NCBI GenBank assembly: GCA_050248155.1 | Contig: JBFWSW010000010.1 | Coordinates: 1 to 64,000, forward strand | Reading direction: 5' to 3' | DNA length: 64,000 bases | DNA from: VFMC01 sp050248155 | GTDB lineage: Bacteria > Actinomycetota > Acidimicrobiia > Acidimicrobiales > Ilumatobacteraceae | In this document: positions 16,770 to 24,488 of the stretch, in pieces | Layout of the letters: the number at the start of each line of letters is the position of its first letter | Numbering within the stretch: position 1 is the stretch's first letter | Notes under the pieces: model-generated | What the model was told of the DNA's origin: nothing | What the model saw: the letters and a program-made list of their open reading frames with translations, nothing else | The model's database searches: none | Program-made: the position numbers and the translations under genes

Positions 16770-17954
16770 GGCGCGTCGCTCGAACCGACTGACCACCTCG
16801 ACGTGGTGCGTCTGTGGGAACAGGTCGACCACGGTCGCCGACGCCAGCTCGTATCGCGGAGCGAGCAACGTCGCGTCCCGGGCCAGCGCCACCGGGTCAC
16901 AGCTGACGAGCACGATCGTTTCCGCGTTCGTCGCGGCGAGACGGTCGACCGCAGCTGCGCCGAGACCCCGGCGCGACGGGTCGGCGACAACGACGTCGGC
17001 CGTCGTCGGCGTCCACTCCTCCATCGCCGATTCGACGACCTCGGCCGACCGATCGGCGAGGTTGGCTCGCGCATCTGCGCACGCCCAGGGCGAGCCCTCC
17101 ACGAGGACGGTTCGGGCACCTGCCGGGACCGCGCACGACGCGAACAGCCCGACGCCTCCGTATGCGTCGACGACGGTCAACGCCGCGTCGAGGTCGTCAC
17201 CCGCCACCTCGCGCACGACGTCGACCAGGAGCTCGGCCGCGTGCGGCCCCGACTGGAAGAACGACGCAGCACTGACGCGCAGGTCGCGCCCTGCGATCCG
17301 CTCGGTGATCCATGCGCCGGGTCCCGTGCCGACGTCGGGCCCGACACCGGACGCCACGGCGTCGTCGGGAACCCACCACGCCGATCGCAGCCCGGACGCG
17401 ACCCCGACCCTGAGCGACACCTCGTCGGCGCCGGCGATGCGCAGAGACGGCAAGAGCTCGGCGAGAGCTGGATGCGCGACCAGGCACTCCTCCACCGGCA
17501 CCGCGTCGTTGCTCCGCGCTGCCCGCAACGCGGCGTGGCCGTCGGTATCGAGCGCCAGGCGCATCGACGTGCGATAGGCCCACGCAGGCACCGAGCGGCC
17601 GGCCCGCACGGGCGCGTCCGGCAGCTTGGCCGTCCGTCTGAGCGCGTCGCGCACGATCTCGACCTTGAGGGCGAGCTGTGCCGCCGGATCGACGTGCTGC
17701 CAGTCGCAACCGCCGCAGCCGCGAGCGAGCTCGCGGCACGGCGGGCCCACGCGCGAGGCCGACGGTTCGACGACATCGAGCAATGCGGCCCGAGCGAAGT
17801 CGCGCTTCGACGAGACGAGCTCGGCGCTGACCAGCTCGCCCGGCAGCGCCCCCGGCACGAAGACGACACGGCCGTCGGGCCCGTGCGCCAGCGCGTCGCC
17901 GCCGGCCACCACGCGCTCGATGCGCAATTGCACAGGCCGACCGGTCGACGCCAT
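16758..17954 (-). CDS. TrmA/RumA-type 23S rRNA (uracil-5-)-methyltransferase-like protein
   Basis: 398 residues. SAM-dependent RNA uridine C5-methyltransferase of the TrmA/RlmC/RlmD superfamily. It has an N-terminal TRAM-like beta domain (~7-60) and four cysteines able to hold an iron-sulfur cluster (C73, C80 and C83 in CRELARGCGGCDW, and C157). The SAM-binding VDAYGGVGLFA is at ~268, VVADPSRRGLG at ~325, and VSCDPVALARD with the catalytic Cys at ~354. The Cys spacing 6-2 resembles that of the RlmD/RumA cluster. It probably modifies 23S rRNA; the exact uridine is unknown. ATG 17954 is 42 bases from the divergent rpe gene. Confidence 0.87.
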   Translation of the reverse strand: MASTGRPVQLRIERVVAGGDALAHGPDGRVVFVPGALPGELVSAELVSSKRDFARAALLDVVEPSASRVGPPCRELARGCGGCDWQHVDPAAQLALKVEIVRDALRRTAKLPDAPVRAGRSVPAWAYRTSMRLALDTDGHAALRAARSNDAVPVEECLVAHPALAELLPSLRIAGADEVSLRVGVASGLRSAWWVPDDAVASGVGPDVGTGPGAWITERIAGRDLRVSAASFFQSGPHAAELLVDVVREVAGDDLDAALTVVDAYGGVGLFASCAVPAGARTVLVEGSPWACADARANLADRSAEVVESAMEEWTPTTADVVVADPSRRGLGAAAVDRLAATNAETIVLVSCDPVALARDATLLAPRYELASATVVDLFPQTHHVEVVSRFERRASQS

Positions 17955-17996
17955 GGGATCAGGGTATGCGCAGGCTGCGCCGCTACCCTCGCTGAC

Positions 17997-18716
17997 GTGC
18001 CCGACTCGCCGCCCCCCGTCCCACAGGTCTCGGGCCGCCGGCCCATCGCGATCGCCCCCAGCGTGCTGCCCGTCGACTTCAGCCGTCTCGGCGACGAGAT
18101 CCGCGCCCTCGACGCCGCCGGGGTCGATCGCATCCAGTGGGACGTCATGGACGGTCAGTTCGTGCCCAACCTCACGTTCGGCCCGACGGTCATCGCATCC
18201 GCACGCCCGCACACGCAGGTGCCGTTCGAGGCACACCTCATGGTGCTCACACCCGACGTGCTCGCGGCCGAGTACGTCGAGGCCGGTTGCCAGCGCCTGA
18301 TCGTCCACGCCGAGGCGTGCACGCATCTGCACCGCACGCTCGGCCACATCGCGTCGCTCGGTGCGACGGCCGGCGTCGCGCTCAACCCGTCGACCCCGGC
18401 GTCGGCTGTCGCTCACGTCCTCGACCTGGTCGACCTGGTGCTCGTGATGACGGTCAACCCGGGCTTCGGTGGCCAGCAGTACATCGCGACGATGGAGCCC
18501 AAGATCCGCGAGGTGCGAGCGATGATCGATGCGGCCGGCCTGGCGGCGCAGGTCGATCTCGAGGTCGACGGCGGCATCGGGCCCGCCACGGTCGCGGGCG
18601 CGGCGTCTGCCGGAGCGAACGTCCTCGTCGCCGGCACAGCACTGTTCCGCGATCCCGAGGGCCTCACCCACGCGGTGAGCGACCTACGCGCCCGCGCCAC
18701 CGACGCCGCGGCCTGA
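17997..18716 (+). CDS. rpe: Ribulose-phosphate 3-epimerase
   Basis: 239-residue TIM-barrel enzyme that interconverts ribulose 5-phosphate and xylulose 5-phosphate in the pentose phosphate pathway. Visible are IAIAPSVLPVDFSRLGDEI, QWDVMDGQFVPNLTFGP with the metal-binding His/Asp neighbourhood, FEAHLMV, LVMTVNPGFGGQQYI, and the phosphate loop VDGGIGPATV. The N-terminus carries about 18 extra Pro-rich residues compared with typical Rpe. GTG 17997 is the only in-frame start near the promoter gap. Its product pool links to the FGGY kinase at 403 only if that enzyme is truly a xylulokinase. Confidence 0.94.
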   Translation: MPDSPPPVPQVSGRRPIAIAPSVLPVDFSRLGDEIRALDAAGVDRIQWDVMDGQFVPNLTFGPTVIASARPHTQVPFEAHLMVLTPDVLAAEYVEAGCQRLIVHAEACTHLHRTLGHIASLGATAGVALNPSTPASAVAHVLDLVDLVLVMTVNPGFGGQQYIATMEPKIREVRAMIDAAGLAAQVDLEVDGGIGPATVAGAASAGANVLVAGTALFRDPEGLTHAVSDLRARATDAAA

Positions 18717-18782
18717 ACAGCTCGCCGCCGATCACTGACATCCCCGGTCCGCCTCGGCGGCAGCGCTACCGTCCGGGATGGG

Positions 18783-20015
18783 ATGAACAGGCGCGCCGTC
18801 GGGGCTACGGCCGTGGCCGTCCTCGGCCTGGTCGGGTGCACGCACCAGCGCGACTCCAGCGAGCCGGCGCGCTCGGTGGTGGTCCACGATCTCTCGGCTC
18901 TCGCGCCTCCCACGACGGCTGATGTCGCGGTGCACCCACCCGTCCCTCCGGCACGCGACGTCGTGGCGATCGCTCACGCACTCCCGCCGCCGTCGCAGCC
19001 AGCCGACGCACCGGTTCGGCTGCTCTTCACGGGCGACGTGCTGATGCACTCCCCACTGTGGGACCAGGCGATCAGCAACGGTGGCGGGACGCCCGACTTC
19101 ACGCCCATGTTCGAGGGCATCCAGCACGTCGTCGAGCAAGCAGATCTCGCCGTGTGCCACATGGAGACGCCCGTTGCACCGCCAGGCGAGGCGTGGTCCA
19201 CCGATCCGCGCTACGGCGTCCCGGCCGAGGTGGTCGACGGGCTCGCGGCGACGGGGTTCGACCACTGCTCGACGGCCAGCAACCACACCTTCGACCGCGG
19301 CGTCGCCGGCGTCGACGCGACGATCGAGCGCTTCGCGACCGACGGCATGACGCAGCACGGCATGGCGGCGGTGCCCTCGGACAACGAGCCGATCCTCCTG
19401 CGGGTCGGCGGGATCACGATCGGGCACATCTCGGCGACGTACGGGTTCGACTCAGGCTTCCGTCCCCCCGACGAGCCGTGGCGGACGTCGCTCATCGAAC
19501 CGCAACGACTGATCGAGGGCGCTCGGCTGGCTCGTGCTCGTGGTGCGCAGTTCGTCGTCCTGTCGCTCCACTGGGGCAGTTCGGGCTCGCACGCCGCGTC
19601 CGAGCGCCAGCGCGATGTCGCCGCCGAGATCGCCGAGTCGGGCATGGTCGACCTGATCGTCGGTCACCATGCGCACGTCGTGCAGCCGATCGAGCAGATC
19701 GGTCGGATGTGGGTCGCGTTCGGGCTGGGCAACTTCATCTCGAACATGCCGACCGACCATCCGGTGTGGGACGAGTCGACCCGCGACGGGATCGTGCTCG
19801 AGGTGGAGCTGCGGCGCGGCCAGGCCACCCCGAGCGGTGTCGCGATCAGTGGTCTCGTCGCCCGTCCGATCTGGGTCGACGAGGACGCCGGCTGGGTGGT
19901 CCGCGACGTCGCGGCCACCCGCCTCGATCCATCGCTCACCACTCGGATCGGACCCGAGCTCGACGACTCGTGGCGTCGCACCGCCTCGGTCGTCGGCGCC
20001 TTTCTGCCTGGCTGA
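18783..20015 (+). CDS. CapA-family (poly-gamma-glutamate synthesis-like) lipoprotein
   Basis: 410 residues. Signal peptide with lipobox GLVGC at Cys19, a low-complexity linker (~25-75), then the metallophosphatase-like CapA/PgsA domain: LLFTGDVLMH (~80), ETPV, TASNHTFDRG (~160), LSLHWGSS (~260), IVGHHAHVVQP (~290) and FGLGNFISNMP (~310). The Asp/His/Asn pattern is that of calcineurin-like metal sites. CapA proteins take part in poly-gamma-glutamate capsule export or anchoring, but many homologues occur without capBC, and none are visible here, so the role is open. ATG 18783 places the lipobox correctly. Confidence 0.88.
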   Translation: MNRRAVGATAVAVLGLVGCTHQRDSSEPARSVVVHDLSALAPPTTADVAVHPPVPPARDVVAIAHALPPPSQPADAPVRLLFTGDVLMHSPLWDQAISNGGGTPDFTPMFEGIQHVVEQADLAVCHMETPVAPPGEAWSTDPRYGVPAEVVDGLAATGFDHCSTASNHTFDRGVAGVDATIERFATDGMTQHGMAAVPSDNEPILLRVGGITIGHISATYGFDSGFRPPDEPWRTSLIEPQRLIEGARLARARGAQFVVLSLHWGSSGSHAASERQRDVAAEIAESGMVDLIVGHHAHVVQPIEQIGRMWVAFGLGNFISNMPTDHPVWDESTRDGIVLEVELRRGQATPSGVAISGLVARPIWVDEDAGWVVRDVAATRLDPSLTTRIGPELDDSWRRTASVVGAFLPG

Positions 20016-20018
20016 CCC

Positions 20019-20759
20019 CTACTCGAGCATCCGCGGATCGTGACGGCGGCGCCGGTCGGGCCGATCGGATCCGAGATCGCGCAACGATCGGCCCATCGCG
20101 AACACGAGCAGCTTCAAGGCGACGAGTCCGATGAGGATGGCGATCGCGGCCCCCGCCGGTTGCAGGATCGCTCTGACGATGTCGCCCTTGGCAGCGAGCA
20201 GCGGGGAGATCACCCCCGATTCGACGCTGGTGCCGTCGGCGTCGAGCGTGCGGATCGGGTCGGACAGCCGAGGGCAGTCGACGTCGGAGTCGTTGACACC
20301 GGCGACCTCGTTGCCGCCGAACAACGGCGCCGGCTCGCGCACCGTCGAGGCCAGCACCCGCAGTGCAGGGTCGACCCCGGCGCCCACGATGTAGGTGCTG
20401 TCGACATCGAGGAACTTCACCTCCTCGCCGTATCGGACATCGATCAACCCACCGACCTCGAAGCCGTCGGTCGAACCGGACCGAACCGACTGCACCGCGA
20501 ACCTCGCGGTCGCCGTGTCGGCCACGACCATCGTCCCGACGAACACCACCTGCTCTTCGGCCGGCGCAGCGCACCCGACCGGAACGGGCACGAGCCGCGC
20601 CGACTCGGCGCCCGGCGCAGCGATGGGCGGCAACGACGGCACGGGCACCGGAGCGGGCAGGTCACCTGCAGCGACGGTCGCGTGCATCGACAGCCCGATC
20701 AGCGTCGAGGCCCCGATCTTGCAGATCGATCGAACGCTCGGGCCTCGCACCACCACCAC
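20019..20759 (-). CDS. Hypothetical secreted/anchored protein
   Basis: Up to 246 residues. The N-terminus has a signal-like hydrophobic run (ICKIGASTLIGLSMHATVAA). It is followed by an external domain of ~150 residues with Val-rich strands (EEQVVFVGTMVVAD, TYIVGAGVDPALRVLAS) and two cysteines, and a C-terminal transmembrane helix (AAIAILIGLVALKLLVFAMG) with a short basic tail, so it is a type I-like surface protein. No family recognised. The start is uncertain because four GTG codons follow each other (20759, 20756, 20753, 20750); the outermost is given. It is convergent with the CapA-like gene (3-base gap), and its own start lies 56 bases beyond the end of the enoyl-CoA hydratase gene. Confidence 0.68.
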   Translation of the reverse strand: MVVVRGPSVRSICKIGASTLIGLSMHATVAAGDLPAPVPVPSLPPIAAPGAESARLVPVPVGCAAPAEEQVVFVGTMVVADTATARFAVQSVRSGSTDGFEVGGLIDVRYGEEVKFLDVDSTYIVGAGVDPALRVLASTVREPAPLFGGNEVAGVNDSDVDCPRLSDPIRTLDADGTSVESGVISPLLAAKGDIVRAILQPAGAAIAILIGLVALKLLVFAMGRSLRDLGSDRPDRRRRHDPRMLE

Positions 20760-20815
20760 GCTACTGAGCGTCCACGACCGCGCAGCGTCAGCCGCGCACC
20801 GGCCGGAAGCGGCCC

Positions 20816-21592
20816 TCAGCGGCCCGTGAAGCGCGGCACCCGCTTCTCGAGGAACGCAGCCATCGCCTCGGCGGTGTCCTTCGTCGAGAAGTTGACCGTC
20901 TGCGCGGCACCCTCGTCGTCGAGTGCCTCTTCGAGGGTGACGTGAGCCGAGTTGTTGAGCATGCGCTTGGTCATGGCCAGCGCGAGCGGTGGGCCGGCGG
21001 CGAGCTTGGCGGCCCAATCATCGACGAACGCGTCGAGCTCGGCGTCGTCGACGACGCGGTTGACGAGACCGATCCGATCGGCCTCGTTCGCGTCGATGAT
21101 CTCGGCCAGCAGCGCGAGCTCCTTCGCGCGATGCAGCCCGACGCGGCGGGGCAGCACCCAGCTGCCGCCGAAGTCGATCGACAGGCCACGGCGGGCGAAG
21201 ATCTCGCTGAATCGTGCGTTGGTGCTCGCGACCACGAGATCGCAGCCGAGCGCCATGTTCAGTCCGGCCCCGACGGCGACGCCGCGGATCTTGGCGATGG
21301 TCGGTTGCGGCATGCGGTGGAGCGCCAACGCCACGTCGCCGATGTGCCGCATCGTCGTGAGCTGGTGCCGACCGGCGTCGACCGCTCCGCCACCTGACAG
21401 GTCGGCCCCTGAGCTGAAGTCGCCGTTCGCGCCGGTGAGGACGACGGCGCGCGCAGCGCTGTCGAGAGCGAGCTCGCGGAAGGTGGCGAGGAGCTCGTCC
21501 CACATCACACCGTCGATCGCGTTCTTCTTGTGCGGGCGGTTCAGCGTGATGGTGACGACGCCGTCTCGCGCCGTGACATCGATGGTCTCCAC
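20816..21592 (-). CDS. Enoyl-CoA hydratase/isomerase family protein
   Basis: 258-residue crotonase-fold protein. VVTITLNRPHKKNAID, VVLTGANGDFSSGADLSGG (first oxyanion-hole segment), IRGVAVGAGLNMALGCDLVVAS (second), and AKELALLAEIIDANEADRIGLVNRVV follow the family order. In the position equivalent to the catalytic glutamates, an RRGLSIDFGGSW segment (Asp instead of Glu) is seen, so it may be an isomerase or another crotonase activity and not a hydratase. GTG 21592 is chosen over a farther ATG at 21631 because the latter would overlap the divergent small gene beginning at 21614. Confidence 0.88.
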   Translation of the reverse strand: METIDVTARDGVVTITLNRPHKKNAIDGVMWDELLATFRELALDSAARAVVLTGANGDFSSGADLSGGGAVDAGRHQLTTMRHIGDVALALHRMPQPTIAKIRGVAVGAGLNMALGCDLVVASTNARFSEIFARRGLSIDFGGSWVLPRRVGLHRAKELALLAEIIDANEADRIGLVNRVVDDAELDAFVDDWAAKLAAGPPLALAMTKRMLNNSAHVTLEEALDDEGAAQTVNFSTKDTAEAMAAFLEKRVPRFTGR

Positions 21593-21613
21593 CCGGCCGA
21601 CGATACTGATGGC

Positions 21614-21724
21614 ATGGGTTTCAACCCGCATCGCAAGCAGGTCCGTCGGCGATCGGACTACGTGTTCGTCGCCGCAGCGGTCGTGGCCGTCGTCGCCGTC
21701 GTGTTGTGGGCTTTGCTCGGCTGA
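21614..21724 (+). CDS. Small conserved single-helix membrane protein (36 aa)
   Basis: 36-residue protein: a basic amphipathic N-terminus (MGFNPHRKQVRRRSDYV) followed by one transmembrane helix (FVAAAVVAVVAVVLWALLG). Very similar small proteins starting MGFNPHRKQ and ending in a Trp-containing helix occur in many actinobacteria in my memory, which supports it as a real gene that is easily missed. The basic N-terminus predicts a cytoplasmic N-end. It is divergent from the enoyl-CoA hydratase gene (21-base gap) and ends 6 bases before the end of the convergent yraN. Function unknown. Confidence 0.72.
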   Translation: MGFNPHRKQVRRRSDYVFVAAAVVAVVAVVLWALLG

Positions 21725-21730
21725 GATCGC

Positions 21731-22069
21731 TCAGAACGCGGCGGCGAACACGTCGATCGTGGTGCCGGTGATCGCGACCACGTCGAAGCGCACGTCGCCT
21801 CGCCATTGCGGGTGCTCGGCCAGCCACCGAGCCGCGAGGACGCGCAGGCGGCGCTGCTTGCGATGGTCGACGGCGAGCGACGGCGCTCCGAAGCGGTCGC
21901 TGGCTCGGGCCTTCACCTCCACGATGACGACCGTGCCGCACGCGGCGACGACGAGATCGAGCTCGCCCGCGTCGCAGCGCCAGTTGCGGTCGAGCACCTC
22001 GTAGCCCCGGGCGCGGTACCAGCGCTCGGCCTGGTCCTCGCCCCAGCGGCCGCGAGCGACGCGGGTCAG
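21731..22069 (-). CDS. yraN: YraN/UPF0102 family nuclease-fold protein (probable CTG start)
   Basis: About 112 residues. It has a restriction-endonuclease-like fold: GRWGEDQAERWYRARGYEVLDRNWR, GELDLVV and VIVEVKARAS, with the D-ExK nuclease pattern (Asp in ELDLV, Glu-x-Lys in VEVKAR). The role is unknown; UPF0102 proteins are linked to DNA processing. No ATG, GTG or TTG exists at the conserved N-terminus. A CTG at 22069 overlaps the DUF2469 stop as CTGA, the same 4-base coupling seen at other junctions of the window. The only alternative is an ATG at 22177, which would add 36 non-family residues inside DUF2469. The CTG start is an inference. It is the last gene of the trmD/rplS operon. Confidence 0.8.
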   Translation of the reverse strand: MTRVARGRWGEDQAERWYRARGYEVLDRNWRCDAGELDLVVAACGTVVIVEVKARASDRFGAPSLAVDHRKQRRLRVLAARWLAEHPQWRGDVRFDVVAITGTTIDVFAAAF

Positions 22070-22368
22070 ATCGGCGTCAGGTCGGCCGGCGGCAGCTCTT
22101 CGACGTTGACGTCCTTGAACGTCAGCACCTTCACCTTCGGGACGAAGCGGCTCTTGCGGTACATGTCCCAGACCCATGCGTCGGTCAACTCCACCTCGAT
22201 GACGGGGCGAGCCGCATCACCCTTCACGGTGACGTCGACGTCGTTCGCCAGATAGAACCGGCGCTCGGTCTCGACGGCGTAGCGGAACATCGCTGCGACG
22301 TCTTGGTACTCCTGCGCGAGTTGGAGCTCTCGCTCGGCCTCGAAGTTCTCGAGATCGTCCGAGCTCAA
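22066..22368 (-). CDS. DUF2469 domain-containing protein
   Basis: 100-residue actinobacterial protein of unknown function: MSSDDLENFEAERELQLAQEY, the ERRFYLANDV strand, and WVWDMYRKSRFVPKVKVLTF with VNVEEL near the end. In Mycobacterium tuberculosis the homologue is Rv2901c, next to rnhB, lepB and rplS. Here it follows rplS directly (31-base gap), so lepB and rnhB are missing from their usual place. Its stop overlaps the probable CTG start of yraN. The family is strongly actinobacterial, which helps placement of the organism. Confidence 0.92.
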   Translation of the reverse strand: MSSDDLENFEAERELQLAQEYQDVAAMFRYAVETERRFYLANDVDVTVKGDAARPVIEVELTDAWVWDMYRKSRFVPKVKVLTFKDVNVEELPPADLTPI

Positions 22369-22399
22369 CGTGGGTGCCTGCTCGACACCGAGATCGGGC

Positions 22400-22747
22400 T
22401 CACGCCTCGCGCTTCTCGCGGATCTTCGCAGCCTTGCCCGACCGGTCGCGCAGGTAGTACAGCTTGGCGCGACGGACGTCGCCCCGCTTCACGACCTCGA
22501 GCTTGGCCACGGTCGGCGCGTGGAGGGGAAAGGTTCGCTCGACTCCGACGCCGTAGCTGACCTTGCGAACCGTGTAGGTCTCGGCGACGCCGCTGCCCTG
22601 GCGACGGATGACGTTGCCCTGGAAGATCTGCACGCGCTCCTTGTTGCCTTCGACGACCTTCACGTGCACCTTGACCTCGTCGCCCGGGCTGAACGCCGGG
22701 ATGTCGGTTCGGAGGTACTGGTTGTCGACGAGATCGGTGGACTTCAT
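22400..22747 (-). CDS. rplS: 50S ribosomal protein L19
   Basis: 115 residues. MKSTDLVDNQYLRTDIPAFSPGDEV at the start, then QIFQGNVIRRQGSG, ETYTVRKVSYGVGVERTFPLHAP and GDVRRAKLYYLRDR are hallmark L19 segments. L19 sits at the interface of the large and small subunits. It is 37 bases downstream of trmD in the conserved rpsP-khpA-rimM-trmD-rplS order. Confidence 0.97.
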   Translation of the reverse strand: MKSTDLVDNQYLRTDIPAFSPGDEVKVHVKVVEGNKERVQIFQGNVIRRQGSGVAETYTVRKVSYGVGVERTFPLHAPTVAKLEVVKRGDVRRAKLYYLRDRSGKAAKIREKREA

Positions 22748-22784
22748 GGCGCGAACATCCTGCAGGCCGGAGAGATGGGAACGT

Positions 22785-23540
22785 CTAAGGATAGGTGGCC
22801 GGAGGGAACTCTTCCAACAGTCGCCGGTCGCGGTCGCTGAGCCCGCCTCGGGCTTCCACCAGGTCGGGGCGGTCGCGCAAGGTCCGACGGACAGCCTGGG
22901 CGTGGCGCCACCGCTCGATGCGGGCGTGATCGCCGCTGCGCAGCACGTCGGGTACGGCCCACCCCCTGAACTCGGCCGGCCGGGTGTACTGGGGCTCTTC
23001 GAGCAGGCCGTCGGCGCCGAAGCTCTCCGTGACCGGGCTCGTCGCGTTCCCCATCGCCCCCGGCACCAGACGGGTGACGGCCTCGATGACCAGGCACGCG
23101 GCCACCTCCCCCCCACTGAGCACCACGTCGCCGACGCTGAGCTCGGCGTCGACCAGGTGCTCGTGGACGCGGTGGTCGATGCCCTCGTACCGCCCGCACA
23201 GCAGGCTGAAGCCGGGCAGGGCCGCCAGCTCGTGTGCCATCGCCTGGTCGAACCGGCGACCACCGGGACCGAGCAGGTACAGCGGTCGCGGCGGATCGGC
23301 GGCCTCGACGGACGCGAAGATCGGCTCGGGGCGCATCACCATGCCGGCTCCGCCTCCGAAGGGGGCGTCGTCCACCGTGCGATGGACGTCGGTCGTGTGC
23401 TCGCGCAGGTCGTGCAGGCGCAGTTCGAGCAGGCCCGAGTTGCGGGCTCTCCCGAGCAGGCTCTCGGCGCAGAAGTCGTCCACCAGCCCTGGGAAGATGG
23501 TGAACACGTCGATGCGCACGTCGGGCAGCCTACGAGCCAT
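22785..23540 (-). CDS. trmD: tRNA (guanine-N1-)-methyltransferase
   Basis: 251-residue SPOUT-family enzyme that makes m1G37 in tRNAs and so prevents frameshifting. RIDVFTIFPG, DDAPFGGGAGMVMRPEP, LCGRYEGIDHRV (knot/SAM site) and SVGDVVLSGGEVAA are diagnostic. The C-terminal domain contains LLEEPQYTRPAEFRGWAVPDVLRSGDH. ATG 23540 is preferred, giving a four-residue leader MARR before the conserved core. It lies 9 bases from the divergent DUF952 gene at 23550, which separates it from rimM in this genome. Confidence 0.96.
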   Translation of the reverse strand: MARRLPDVRIDVFTIFPGLVDDFCAESLLGRARNSGLLELRLHDLREHTTDVHRTVDDAPFGGGAGMVMRPEPIFASVEAADPPRPLYLLGPGGRRFDQAMAHELAALPGFSLLCGRYEGIDHRVHEHLVDAELSVGDVVLSGGEVAACLVIEAVTRLVPGAMGNATSPVTESFGADGLLEEPQYTRPAEFRGWAVPDVLRSGDHARIERWRHAQAVRRTLRDRPDLVEARGGLSDRDRRLLEEFPPATYP

Positions 23541-23549
23541 GATGCGGCG

Positions 23550-23864
23550 GTGATCTTCCACATCGCCGACCGCGATCGATGGCTCGCCGCGCAGTCCGAC
23601 GGCCGGTACACCGCGTCCACCATCGGCCGAGAGCTCGACGAGGAGGGCTTCATCCACCTCAGCACGTACGAGCAGGTCCCCGGGGTGCTCGAGCGCTACT
23701 ACCAGGGCGTCGCGAACCTGGTGCTCCTGCACATCGACGAGTCGCTGCTCGACGCACCCCTCAGGTTCGAGCGGGTCGGCGACGCGACCGAGGAGTTCCC
23801 GCACCTGTACGGCCCCCTCAACACCGACGCCGTGGTCGAAACCGAGGACATCCCCCCGCACTGA
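23550..23864 (+). CDS. DUF952 domain-containing protein
   Basis: 104 residues. IFHIADRDRWLAAQSDGRY, EEGFIHLSTYEQVPGV, LVLLHIDESLL and FPHLYGPLNTDAVV match the DUF952 family, whose fold is related to ADP-ribosyltransferases; the function is unknown. The GTG at 23550 is the first in-frame start. It is transcribed against the surrounding rpsP-rplS operon and interrupts it between rimM and trmD, followed immediately by the large inverted repeat at 23870-23983. This layout suggests a later insertion. Confidence 0.83.
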   Translation: MIFHIADRDRWLAAQSDGRYTASTIGRELDEEGFIHLSTYEQVPGVLERYYQGVANLVLLHIDESLLDAPLRFERVGDATEEFPHLYGPLNTDAVVETEDIPPH

Positions 23865-23869
23865 CCCAC

Positions 23870-23983
23870 CCGAACTTTGGCAGTCTCACGTCGCTCAGTG
23901 ACCAATGACTGCCCAGAAATCTCGCCGAACGGGAACTCAGGCAGTGCCGCGCCGCTGAGCGACGCCGGACTGCCGAAGTTCGG
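23870..23983. repeat. Large imperfect inverted repeat (REP/MITE-like) between DUF952 and rimM
   Basis: Two 29-base arms, 23870-23898 and 23955-23983, are reverse complements at 25 of 29 positions (outer ends CCGAACTT.. and ..AAGTTCGG). The 56-base centre contains two further copies of the GGCAGT/ACTGCC core in both orientations, so the whole is built from a repeated short palindromic unit. It lies exactly in the gap between the inserted DUF952 gene and rimM. It may be a repetitive extragenic palindrome, a non-autonomous element, or a structured RNA working as a bidirectional terminator. Confidence 0.75.
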
Positions 23984-23990
23984 CCTGGAT

Positions 23991-24488
23991 CTAGTCGAGC
24001 AGGTCGAAGAGGCCGTCGGGAGGGTCGATCGTGATGACGCCGCCGGCGACGCTCGTGACGAAGGTGACCGGCACGAGGTGCCCGGTGTCGAGCTCGAGCA
24101 GGTCGTTCGCCGGGTTGTCGATGACGGCGACGCAGCGCCCGCGAACGGTGCCGTCGAGCTCGACGACCGACGAGCCGATGAGGTCGTGCACCCACAGCGC
24201 GTCGGGATCGACCACAGGTTCGGCCGACAGAGTCCGCCCGGTGAGCGCCTCGGCCGCGTCGCGATCCTCGATGCCGGCGAAGTGCACCACCCATCGCCGC
24301 TGCGGCTGGGAACGGGACGACACGACCTCGAGCCACTGCCGGCCGTCGAACAGTCGTGATCCGGCGGCCACACGTTCGTCCCGGTCGGAGCTGAGCGTCA
24401 CGACCACCGCGCCGCGCACCCCGTGAGCGCGCCCGATGCGACCGATCTCGAGCAGGCCCTCGGGCACCGGCTCAGTCGGCCCGGTCAA
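23991..24488 (-). CDS. rimM: Ribosome maturation factor RimM
   Basis: 165 residues. It binds S19 and helps 30S head assembly and 16S processing. LEIGRIGRAHGVRGAVVV is the RimM N-domain signature, and the C-terminal PRC-barrel shows LIGSSVVELDG, VIDNPANDLLEL and IDPPDGLFDLL. The start is a TTG at 24488 that overlaps the khpA stop as TTGA. An in-frame GTG at 24467 would remove seven residues and lose the overlap, so TTG is preferred but not certain. Confidence 0.93.
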   Translation of the reverse strand: MTGPTEPVPEGLLEIGRIGRAHGVRGAVVVTLSSDRDERVAAGSRLFDGRQWLEVVSSRSQPQRRWVVHFAGIEDRDAAEALTGRTLSAEPVVDPDALWVHDLIGSSVVELDGTVRGRCVAVIDNPANDLLELDTGHLVPVTFVTSVAGGVITIDPPDGLFDLLD

